Source: JALXCH01 sp964495805 (GTDB lineage: Bacteria; Calditrichota; Calditrichia; RBG-13-44-9). From it: a DNA stretch of 6,632 nucleotides. The DNA is taken from NCBI GenBank assembly GCA_964495805.1, contig CAZBWV010000089.1:1-6632 (forward strand), read 5' to 3'. The number at the start of each line of letters is the position of its first letter. Within the stretch, counting starts at the first letter, position 1. Below, piece by piece: positions 1 to 5,999 of the stretch. Made by a program: the position numbers and the translations under genes. The notes under the pieces were generated by a model. It saw nothing but the letters and a program-made list of their open reading frames with translations. It was not told the origin of the DNA and searched no databases.

Positions 1-144
1 TATTTATTCAATTCGAATTTCCGTTTAATAGGCCAGCATGATGAAAAAAAGATCGGTAGAGGATTTGGAATTTTATATATTCCTGAACTGAATAAATTTG
101 TTTTTTTAACCACAAATGGGATAAGGTTCTATCAATTGCAATGA
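1..144 (+). CDS. C-terminal end of an unidentified protein, possibly beta-propeller (5' partial)
   Basis: Frame 1 is open from the first base to a TGA at 142-144 and gives 47 residues, so this is the tail of a gene that starts before the window. The last residues (GRGFGILYIPELNKFVFL, then TTNGIRFYQLQ and stop) alternate hydrophobic and polar/aromatic positions, as in the closing strands of a propeller blade. They resemble in style the LYLGGPEGLYRW segment of the next gene's product. The stop overlaps the next start codon as ATGA, which implies an operon and translational coupling. The evidence for coding is the overlap and the protein-like composition; 47 residues are too few to name a family. 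The propeller idea is inference, and it could be any beta-rich secreted protein. Confidence 0.7.
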   Translation, partial: YLFNSNFRLIGQHDEKKIGRGFGILYIPELNKFVFLTTNGIRFYQLQ

Positions 145-2456
145 AGATACTTCGTTACCTATTTATCTCTTTGGCGCTTTTCGGTCACATGGCTTTTGCC
201 AATCCATTGGAGTGGCATGCTTTTTCAGTCCTTTCGCCTCTGATTTATCTTTATGCCGTTGAGGACACTTTGTTTGCAGTAAGTGAAGAAGGTCTTCTGG
301 TACCGATTGTGGTTCACCCCGATGCTCCCATTGAAAAACGATACGAGAAACAGGATTCTCTGTTTTTGGGGATCGATACGGTGGAAAGTGCTGGCTGGGA
401 CGGAAAATATCTATATCTGGGCGGGCCGGAAGGATTATATCGATGGAATCGAAGCGGCGGTTTAACCACCCTCCATTCCACTGCACCAAAGTTTTTAACC
501 AGCGATGGGGAAAAACGGGTCACGGTTCTCTTTCCGGGATGGCTGGAAGTGTTTGAGCGGGGAAAGAAAGTGGTTCGTTTTCGGGTTCCCGTTTCAACGT
601 ACTATGCCAGCACGGTAAACGATTCCATGATTGTGACTCTGGATTCTGATCGAGTCCGGATTTTTAAATTTTCCGGGCGTTTAAAAAGAGAATTTTGTTT
701 TCCGGGGTGGCATCCATTAACATTGTGGAAAATATTCCGGGAAAAGATTTCGTATTTTTCCCCGAAATTGGTGGCTTCCTTCGGGGATACCCTTGCTATT
801 GCGGCCGGTTTTCAAAAGGGCAAAACCGATAACGATTTTGGAAAGACGCGCCTTTTACTCTTCAGCATTCGAAAGAACGATACCCTTTTGACCAAAACAA
901 TTCTGGGGCAGATTATTCGGTTATGGCCGGACAAAGCGGGCAGGTTGTTGGTGAATTCACAATATGGTTACATCGCCAGCCATTTTGTGATTCTGGATGT
1001 AAATTCGGGAAACGAGGTTCAATTAAGCTTTCGAAGCTCCCTGGATATTTCTCCCATTTATGAAGATTATTGTTTAACATTTTCTTTATTCAGTGGATAT
1101 ACCATCTTTACTTATCAGAATCCCAGCAGTCGATATCGAAATAGTCTGATCGATCAGTATTCCACGGCTGTACCGTGGTTGCGTCGGGACCTGAATCGGG
1201 ATGGAACGCTGGACCTGGTTCTATTAGGTTCTTCCACCTGGATTAATGCAAAGGATGCTGTTTATGATGTGTATATCATCGAAAATTATATTCCCCGTGA
1301 AATTAAAAACGTACGACACTGGATTCGCCGGGCCAGGGAGTTTGACAATTTTGCCCGTTGCGAAAAAGGATTTTATTATGCCGAAAAAGCGCTTTCGGTA
1401 GCTCATTATCTGCTTCCCGATAGTGTTTCTTCCTATCTGGAAATTCGGAATCGTATTTTGCGGAAGGTGGAACAAAGACGGCTCATTAAAAGAGCTTTTG
1501 TGCGGATTTTGGGCATTTTTCCCATTGTTGTTGCAATTGTTATCATTCTGGTATTGTTTATCCGATTACGGCGGAAACAGGATGAGAACCGGAGTATCCC
1601 TTCTGCGGAAACATTAAATTTTCTGCGCGGCGAAGCCCTCTTCCATAAAATCACAACCACGATGGATTCCCTCAGTGAGTCGGTCGTAGGCAAACAGTGG
1701 GAGCAGATGGTGGCCATTCGCCGGGAATTAGAAAGCTTTCGGAAGTATTTGATGCAAAAGAAGGTGCGATACGAGTTTCTGGAAGCACCGCGAGAATGGC
1801 GAAAATTTTACCGGCAAATTCTTTTTCAAATTTCCTGCGTGATATTCTCCACCCGCTTAATCTTCCTATTGCGTAAGATCGGCTTTTTCCGAAAGGTGAT
1901 GACCCGCCAGATTCAGCAACGCTCGAAGAAAATTCTCAAATTAAAGTCGATACTACAAAATTTGATAGAACAATCGAAGCAGGATGTCATCAGCGCCGCA
2001 TTACTTCCGGCCATAAATGATGTGCAGCGGAAATATCGAGTCAGCACTGTGCTAATTCGAACCCAGATTCAGGTGGAATTCCCTTATCGCTATTTCCCGG
2101 ACGAAATCCTGAAATTTCATCGTGCTTTTCTGGCTATTCTGGAGAATGCCATTGAGGCTTACGACAACATGGAGGATTGTTCTCCGCGGAATTATGTGAT
2201 TCAGGTTCAGGCGGACTCCAATCCTGACGAACTGTTAATCCTGATCAAAGATAATGCCCGGGGAATTCCCCAGGAAATGATCGCGAAAGTGTTCACTCCC
2301 GGCTTCTCTTACGGAAAAGACGGGAAAGATCGGGGGTTTGGTTTGTCCGGCGTGAAGGAATTCTTTTCCGGATACGGTGAGATTCAGGTGACCTCCGATA
2401 TCTGTGTGGGGACTACGTTCCGGATCAAGTTAATCTACGGGAAAATTCCCACTTGA
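141..2456 (+). CDS. Membrane sensor protein with secreted propeller-like domain and histidine-kinase-type ATPase domain
   Basis: The product has 771 residues. Residues 1-20 look like a signal peptide (hydrophobic core, AFA before the predicted cut). Residues ~21-380 are beta-rich and extracytoplasmic. LYLGGPEGLYRWN (91-103) resembles a two-component-regulator propeller repeat, and DLNRDGTLDLV (350-360) is an FG-GAP/EF-hand-like calcium loop. Residues ~385-450 are helical, TPR-like or a stalk. One membrane helix lies at ~452-475. The cytoplasmic part ends in a GHKL ATPase domain with all boxes: N box ILENAIEAYDN (666-676, Asn669), G1 DNARGIP (704-710), F box FTPGF (718-722), G2 GFGLSG (732-737) and G3 GTTF (757-760). 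It should bind ATP at the inner membrane face and respond to an outside signal. Oddly, no canonical H box is visible: the only cytoplasmic histidines are H502 and H660, and H660 lies within the ATPase domain. No receiver domain or response regulator is seen here. Start: ATG overlapping the upstream stop (ATGA) and placing the signal peptide at the N terminus; only a distant AAGG (123-126) serves as SD. The ATPase assignment is firm; the ligand and the phosphotransfer target are unknown. Confidence 0.9.
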   Translation: MKILRYLFISLALFGHMAFANPLEWHAFSVLSPLIYLYAVEDTLFAVSEEGLLVPIVVHPDAPIEKRYEKQDSLFLGIDTVESAGWDGKYLYLGGPEGLYRWNRSGGLTTLHSTAPKFLTSDGEKRVTVLFPGWLEVFERGKKVVRFRVPVSTYYASTVNDSMIVTLDSDRVRIFKFSGRLKREFCFPGWHPLTLWKIFREKISYFSPKLVASFGDTLAIAAGFQKGKTDNDFGKTRLLLFSIRKNDTLLTKTILGQIIRLWPDKAGRLLVNSQYGYIASHFVILDVNSGNEVQLSFRSSLDISPIYEDYCLTFSLFSGYTIFTYQNPSSRYRNSLIDQYSTAVPWLRRDLNRDGTLDLVLLGSSTWINAKDAVYDVYIIENYIPREIKNVRHWIRRAREFDNFARCEKGFYYAEKALSVAHYLLPDSVSSYLEIRNRILRKVEQRRLIKRAFVRILGIFPIVVAIVIILVLFIRLRRKQDENRSIPSAETLNFLRGEALFHKITTTMDSLSESVVGKQWEQMVAIRRELESFRKYLMQKKVRYEFLEAPREWRKFYRQILFQISCVIFSTRLIFLLRKIGFFRKVMTRQIQQRSKKILKLKSILQNLIEQSKQDVISAALLPAINDVQRKYRVSTVLIRTQIQVEFPYRYFPDEILKFHRAFLAILENAIEAYDNMEDCSPRNYVIQVQADSNPDELLILIKDNARGIPQEMIAKVFTPGFSYGKDGKDRGFGLSGVKEFFSGYGEIQVTSDICVGTTFRIKLIYGKIPT

Positions 2457-2713
2457 TCATCCCGCGAGTTGTTTTTGAATTTTTATATTCAGAAAGATGA
2501 TACTAAAAATTCCGGAACCTGGCCACCCGGATGTTTGAAAGAAGAACCGTCTTTATCTGTTGCAGTATTTGAAGAAAAAAATTTTTCAACGAATTGAATC
2601 CCATCAAATATACTTTGCTTTAGCGTAGCTATTACTTTAACCGTATCTCCCCAATAATTGCTGATCTATATAAAGCTGTACGCTCTGGAGCAATTTTTCC
2701 TTTGCGTGGCAGC

Positions 2714-2739
2714 GGATGTTCACGCATCGTGAACCATCC
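2714..2739. repeat. Palindromic hairpin / operator-like inverted repeat
   Basis: GTTCACG (2718-2724), loop CAT, then CGTGAAC (2728-2734) form a perfect 7-bp inverted repeat. GGAT (2714-2717) also pairs with ATCC (2736-2739) if C2735 is bulged, giving an 11-bp stem. No T tract follows, so it is not an intrinsic terminator. The spacing and symmetry suit a dimeric regulator's operator, and equally a structured RNA element. It lies about 260 bases after the sensor gene and about 570 bases before the next start. The pairing is directly visible; the function is unknown. Confidence 0.5.
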
Positions 2740-3056
2740 TGAAATACTTTCTTATTCCTTAACTTGATCTCCCGGCATCAATCTGTATTCCACTACTCTG
2801 CCTTAAACCAAAGCAAATACTCTATTTTTAGCATGGGCACCTATTTCATTTCCCAAAATGGTTCGGAAAAAACGAAAAGAAAAAAGCAGTGGGTAAAAAA
2901 GCGGAGATGAAAAATCCGACTTACGAATTGCCAGGTTTACTTTTAAAGAGCCACCTGTTGTCCTGAATTCAATCGTCGGGTTTTTACCAATCACCTCCCT
3001 TGGATGCTCCATGGCACGGAATATTTTTCTCCGTTTTCTCTATGCACAATTTTTTG

Positions 3057-3064
3057 TATATTAT
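3057..3064 (+). promoter_or_regulatory. Possible -10 element upstream of the GTPase gene
   Basis: TATATTAT after a T run is a good match to a -10 hexamer (TATATT or TATTAT). The sequence 17 bases upstream (around 3034-3041) is T/C-rich and only weakly like TTGACA. If real, transcription would start near 3070 and leave a leader of roughly 240 bases before the GTPase gene. AT-rich spacers often contain such matches by chance. Confidence 0.25.
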
Positions 3065-3236
3065 CCATCCTTTTTGGGCAAAAATGCAGAAACAAGGAAT
3101 GTTTGTGATTCACGATCCCATTATTGAAAGTTATTTGATTGGTTGCCAGCAGTGGTACGGGTTTAGTTGAGCCCTTTAACTTTCCTTTTTCCGAAATCCC
3201 CATAGAAAAAATGAAATGCCGTCATTAATTCGCTTA

Positions 3237-3272
3237 ACCTGCCGATGATAGGTTTGTTTTGTCGGCAAAGGT
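3237..3272 (+). promoter_or_regulatory. Possible leader stem-loop before the GTPase gene
   Basis: ACCT-GCCGA (3237-3245) can pair with TCGGC-AA-AGGT (3262-3272), giving 9 bp with a two-base bulge and a 16-base loop. It ends about 25 bases before the ribosome binding site. It could influence translation of the downstream gene, but the loop is large and the bulge weakens it, so chance pairing is possible. Confidence 0.25.
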
Positions 3273-3296
3273 GTGACCTGGAATAAAAAGTTAAAA

Positions 3297-3302
3297 AGGA
3301 GG
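3297..3302 (+). promoter_or_regulatory. Ribosome binding site that fixes the GTPase gene start
   Basis: A perfect AGGAGG lies 9 bases before the ATG at 3312. An in-frame GTG at 3273 would add 13 residues, many of them lysine or arginine, but it has no SD, and its extension would be translated across this site. The ATG at 3312 is therefore the better start. Confidence 0.9.
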
Positions 3303-3311
3303 AAGCAACGT

Positions 3312-4625
3312 ATGGAACGGACACGTGTGATTATCATGGGCGCAGCAGGCCGCGATTTCCACAATTTTAATACATTTTATCGGGATAATGAACAGTACGA
3401 AGTGGTGGCATTTACCGCTACGCAGATTCCCAACATCGAAGGTCGAAAATATCCCGCCGAACTGGCCGGAAAACTTTATCCCAACGGAATCGACATTTAT
3501 CCGGAGAGCGAACTGCCGGAGTTGATTAAAAAGTTCGATGTGGATGAAGTGGTGTTTGCTTACAGCGATGTCCCGTACGATTATGTGATGAGTCGTTCGG
3601 CGCTGGTGAACGCTGCCGGTGCGGATTTTAAGGTGATGGGACCAAAACGCACCATGGTGAAATCCACCAAACCGGTGATTGCCGTGTGTGCGGTTCGTAC
3701 CGGTTGCGGTAAAAGTCAGACCACCCGCCGCGTGATCGAAATTCTGCAAGAGGCAGGTAAGAAGGTGGTGGCAATTCGTCATCCCATGCCCTACGGAAAT
3801 CTGGTGGAGCAACGGGTGCAGCGCTTTGCCACCCTGGAGGACCTGGACAAGCACAAATGCACCATCGAGGAGCGGGAGGAGTATGAACCGCATATCGTGC
3901 GCGGAAATGTCATCTACGCGGGTGTGGACTACGAAGCGATTCTTCGCGAAGCGGAAAAGGAAGCGGATATCATTGTGTGGGATGGTGGCAACAACGACCT
4001 GCCTTTCTATCACACCGATCTGCACATTACCGTAGCCGATCCGCATCGTCCCGGCGACGAGCTGTATTACTATCCTGGCGAGGCTAACCTGCGCATGGCG
4101 GATGTGGTGGTAATCAACAAAGTGGATACTGCCAACGCCGACGATATCCTGATGGTGCGCGAATCCATTCAGGAAGTCAATCCCGATGCGATGGTGATTG
4201 ATGCTGCCTCTCCCATTTCGGTGGAAGATTATCATCTGATTCAGGGTAAAAAAGTGCTGTGTGTGGAAGATGGTCCCACATTGACTCATGGGGAGATGAA
4301 ATATGGCGCAGCGGTAGTGGCTGCCAACAAGTATGGTGCTGCGGAGCTTGTGGATCCGCGTCCATATACAGTGGGCACCATCACCGAAACGTTCCAGAAA
4401 TATCCTGAAATCGGTACGTTGTTGCCGGCTATGGGATACAGTCCCCAGCAAATTGAGGATCTGGAAGAAACCATCAATAAAGCGGAAGCTGATGTGGTGA
4501 TTATTGGTACGCCCATCGACCTGCGCAAGCTGGTGAAGATTAACAAACCGGCGGTTCGGGTCACCTACGAATTGCAGGAGATTGGCAAACCGGATCTGTA
4601 CGATGCGCTGAAAAAGTTCTTATAG
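3312..4625 (+). CDS. Predicted GTPase, cyclic 2,3-diphosphoglycerate synthetase-like (COG2403 type)
   Basis: The product has 437 residues, cytoplasmic, with no signal peptide or membrane segment. An N-terminal Rossmann-like region begins with VIIMGAAGRDFHNFN (6-20). A P-loop NTPase domain follows: phosphate-binding loop TGCGKSQTT (130-138), a Walker-B-like strand IIVWDGGNND (220-229), and VVINKVD (266-272), whose NKxD pattern suggests guanine binding. The overall pattern and length match proteins annotated as cyclic 2,3-diphosphoglycerate synthetase, which in the methanogen Methanothermus fervidus (about 460 residues) closes 2,3-diphosphoglycerate into its cyclic anhydride using ATP. Many bacterial members are simply called predicted GTPases, and the substrate here is not proven. 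The next gene downstream is carbamate kinase, beyond terminators and a 217-base gap, so the two may share a theme rather than a transcript. The NKxD motif would favour GTP, unlike the ATP-using archaeal enzyme; this is inference. Family confidence is high, the exact reaction is uncertain. Confidence 0.88.
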   Translation: MERTRVIIMGAAGRDFHNFNTFYRDNEQYEVVAFTATQIPNIEGRKYPAELAGKLYPNGIDIYPESELPELIKKFDVDEVVFAYSDVPYDYVMSRSALVNAAGADFKVMGPKRTMVKSTKPVIAVCAVRTGCGKSQTTRRVIEILQEAGKKVVAIRHPMPYGNLVEQRVQRFATLEDLDKHKCTIEEREEYEPHIVRGNVIYAGVDYEAILREAEKEADIIVWDGGNNDLPFYHTDLHITVADPHRPGDELYYYPGEANLRMADVVVINKVDTANADDILMVRESIQEVNPDAMVIDAASPISVEDYHLIQGKKVLCVEDGPTLTHGEMKYGAAVVAANKYGAAELVDPRPYTVGTITETFQKYPEIGTLLPAMGYSPQQIEDLEETINKAEADVVIIGTPIDLRKLVKINKPAVRVTYELQEIGKPDLYDALKKFL

Positions 4626-4635
4626 AATGATGCGG

Positions 4636-4667
4636 GAAAGTCCTCTTCTGGAGGACTTTCTTTTTTT
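4636..4667 (+). terminator. Intrinsic terminator after the GTPase gene
   Basis: GAAAGTCCTC (4636-4645) pairs perfectly with GAGGACTTTC (4651-4660) around a TTCTG loop and is followed directly by seven T (4661-4667). It starts 10 bases after the GTPase stop codon. This is a classical rho-independent terminator and ends that transcription unit. Confidence 0.93.
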
Positions 4668-4701
4668 CGGCTTATCAAAGTGCAAGGTGATGAAATAGGT
4701 C

Positions 4702-4757
4702 TTCCTTTCCGGGGGTCGGTGCGATGGTCGGTTCCCCGGAAGGGAAATTATTTTTTT
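4702..4757 (+). terminator. Second long GC-rich hairpin with T tract (terminator or attenuator)
   Basis: TTCCTTTCCGGGG (4702-4714) pairs with CCCCGGAAGGGAA (4734-4746) over 13 bp with one G-T wobble. After ATTA comes a run of seven T (4751-4757). The loop region carries a direct repeat GGTCGGT (4714-4720 and 4726-4732). It lies 35 bases after the first terminator and about 85 bases before the carbamate kinase start. It may back up the first terminator. If a promoter lies between the two, it would instead be an attenuator in the carbamate kinase leader. The four bases between stem and T run make it somewhat less standard than the first. Confidence 0.7.
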
Positions 4758-4810
4758 GGTTGCTTATTCGTTTGAAAATTGAAAACTTAACCATCTGATT
4801 TTTCTTAACA

Positions 4811-4828
4811 ATCCGGCATTCGCCGGAT
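4811..4828 (+). promoter_or_regulatory. Perfect hairpin abutting the carbamate kinase ribosome binding site
   Basis: ATCCGGC, loop ATTC, then GCCGGAT is a perfect 7-bp stem with a 4-base loop, ending two bases before the GAGGTG ribosome binding site. There is no T tract, so it is not a terminator. It could stabilise the 5' end, modulate ribosome access, or be a DNA operator. The pairing is seen directly; the role is inferred. Confidence 0.5.
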
Positions 4829-4830
4829 CA

Positions 4831-4836
4831 GAGGTG
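4831..4836 (+). promoter_or_regulatory. Ribosome binding site that fixes the carbamate kinase start
   Basis: GAGGTG lies 6 bases before the ATG at 4843. An in-frame GTG at 4834 lies inside this site and has no SD of its own. The ATG, giving a protein that begins MGEKKTVVVALGGNAI, is the better start. Confidence 0.85.
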
Positions 4837-4842
4837 GGTAAC

Positions 4843-5796
4843 ATGGGCGAAAAAAAAACTGTGGTTGTTGCGCTGGGTGGCAATGCCATCACCCAGCAGT
4901 TCGAAGAAGGGAACATTCACCAGCAGTTTAGGAATACACGCCGGAGTTTGCTGGGGGTTGTGGAGCTCATCAAACAGGGTCACCGGGTGCTGATTACCCA
5001 TGGGAACGGTCCCCAGGTGGGAAATTATCTCATTCGAGTGGAAGCCTCCCGGCATCTGGTGCCACCGTTGCCACTGGGGATTATGGTAGCAGATACGGAA
5101 GGCGGGATGGGCTACATGATTGAGCAGTGCCTGCAGAATAAAATGCACGACCGTGGTATTCAGAAAGAGGTGGCAACGGTTATCACGCAAATGCTGGTGG
5201 ACCCGAACGATCCGTCCATACAGAATCCCACGAAATTTGTCGGTCCCTTCTACAAAAAGGAGGAAGTAAAGGAGCTGGTGGAGAAACGGGGCTGGATTGT
5301 GAAGGAAGACCCCGGACGCGGCTGGCGTCGGGTGGTCCCTTCCCCCAAACCGTTAGAGATTGTGGAAAAGAACATCATTCGCATGCTGGTGGAACGGGAT
5401 GTGATTGTAATTGCTGCCGGTGGCGGCGGTATTCCGGTGTACATCGATCCGAAAAACGGCTGGCTGGAAGGGGTGGATGCTGTGATTGACAAAGACCTGG
5501 CCAGCGCAGTTTTAGCCCGAGATGTGAATGCGGACGAACTGATGATTTTAACTGCAGTGGAAAAGGTGGCATTGAATTTTGGACAGCCCAACCAGCGAGA
5601 TCTGGATCGAATGACCGTGGCGGAAGCCCGGCGGTATCTGGACGAAGGGCATTTTCCCGCCGGTAGTATGGGACCGAAAATTCAGGCTGCAATCAATTTC
5701 CTGAACAGTGGCGGAAAGCGAGTGGTGATTACCTCCATCGAAAAATCGGTGGATGCGGTCCAGGGCAAAGCCGGAACGGTGATTGTGCCGGAATAA
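4843..5796 (+). CDS. arcC: Carbamate kinase
   Basis: This cytoplasmic enzyme of the amino acid kinase fold reversibly converts carbamoyl phosphate + ADP into carbamate + ATP. The 317-residue length is normal for the family. Visible motifs in order: VVVALGGNAI (7-16), THGNGPQVGN (52-61), NPTKFVGPFY (128-137), GWRRVVPSP (160-168), AAGGGGIPV (191-199), DAVIDKDLASAVLA (212-225), LTAVEKVALNFG (236-247) and GSMGPKI (274-280). Lys131, Lys217/Asp218 and Lys279 sit in the conserved phosphate-binding and catalytic segments. Nothing essential appears missing. Arginine deiminase and ornithine carbamoyltransferase, its usual partners in arginine fermentation, are not in the window. Its neighbours are a cyclic diphosphoglycerate synthetase-like GTPase upstream and sucC downstream. 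It could make ATP from carbamoyl phosphate produced elsewhere (arginine, purine or agmatine breakdown), or run in reverse to make carbamoyl phosphate. Its leader is hairpin-rich, which hints at control at the RNA level. Confidence 0.97.
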   Translation: MGEKKTVVVALGGNAITQQFEEGNIHQQFRNTRRSLLGVVELIKQGHRVLITHGNGPQVGNYLIRVEASRHLVPPLPLGIMVADTEGGMGYMIEQCLQNKMHDRGIQKEVATVITQMLVDPNDPSIQNPTKFVGPFYKKEEVKELVEKRGWIVKEDPGRGWRRVVPSPKPLEIVEKNIIRMLVERDVIVIAAGGGGIPVYIDPKNGWLEGVDAVIDKDLASAVLARDVNADELMILTAVEKVALNFGQPNQRDLDRMTVAEARRYLDEGHFPAGSMGPKIQAAINFLNSGGKRVVITSIEKSVDAVQGKAGTVIVPE

Positions 5797-5999
5797 ATTT
5801 GTGGGATGCCCGAATGGGGGAATGAAACAAGAGAGTGACTGTTGAACCGGTGAAGTGAAAGAGAAGAATACGCCACAGGATGGGGGTTGAGCCGATTCAC
5901 AGCTAATCCGGTTCCGTGAGGATAGTTGGACGGCAAAATCAATAGCAAAGAAAATGACATAAACAGATGGCGACCTAAAAAACTGAGTGAGGGACATCG
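5797..5999. other. Spacer between carbamate kinase and sucC with long-range inverted repeat
   Basis: No gene fits in these 203 bases; forward ORFs are only a few codons long. No intrinsic terminator with a T tract is visible, so read-through from carbamate kinase into sucC is possible. GAACCGG (5844-5850) is exactly complementary to CCGGTTC (5908-5914), and inside it GTGAA (5855-5859) can pair with TTCAC (5896-5900), giving a nested structure. I recognise no riboswitch class here. Confidence 0.5.
5989..5993 (+). promoter_or_regulatory. Ribosome binding site of sucC
   Basis: GAGGG lies 6 bases before the ATG at 6000. An in-frame TGA at 5988-5990, overlapping this site, rules out any earlier start. 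Confidence 0.8.

Larger units (their letters stand above)
2457..3311. other. Long AT-rich intergenic region without a convincing gene
   Basis: These 855 bases separate the sensor gene from the GTPase gene. All forward frames are broken within short distances. The reverse strand has an open stretch of 69 codons (2803-3012) and another of about 58 codons without a start (ending at 2489), neither with a recognisable domain. No strong intrinsic terminator follows the sensor gene. What can be seen is an inverted repeat AATTGCT/AGCAATT (2656-2662 and 2689-2695) followed by five T in total, a strong hairpin at 2714-2739, a possible -10 element near 3057-3064, a weak 28-codon forward ORF (3084-3170) without an SD, and a stem-loop just before the GTPase gene. 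It could be a regulatory region, an unrecognised RNA, or the remains of a decayed gene. Confidence 0.6.

Noticed and set aside
2803..3012. 69-codon reverse-strand open frame, with further short open stretches after its stop (down to 2489)
   Set aside because: Some pieces read as protein-like (for example YRLMPGDQVKE), suggesting a decayed gene, but frames change repeatedly, no family is recognisable, and such lengths are expected by chance.
3084..3170. 28-codon forward ORF beginning MQKQGMFVIHDP
   Set aside because: No SD sequence precedes it and it has no recognisable features; it is kept only as a possible leader ORF.
3159..3185. Terminator-like GGGTTT-AGTT-GAGCCC followed by a T/C-rich stretch
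   Set aside because: The stem is only 6 bp with two G-T wobbles, and the T tract is interrupted.
3291..4451. 386-codon open frame on the reverse strand opposite the GTPase gene
   Set aside because: It lies entirely antisense to a clearly conserved gene, is rich in His/Ile/Arg in the way of a codon-bias shadow, and shows no recognisable domain or ribosome binding site.
5846..5880. Fragments CCGGTGAA and GCCACAGG resembling pieces of a cobalamin riboswitch
   Set aside because: The order and spacing of the conserved core are absent, so the match is only a few bases at two places.
5844..5914. Possible tRNA, because a 7-bp terminal stem encloses a 71-base unit
   Set aside because: There is no T-arm (GTTCRA-type loop with a 5-bp stem), no anticodon arm and no D-arm in the right positions.
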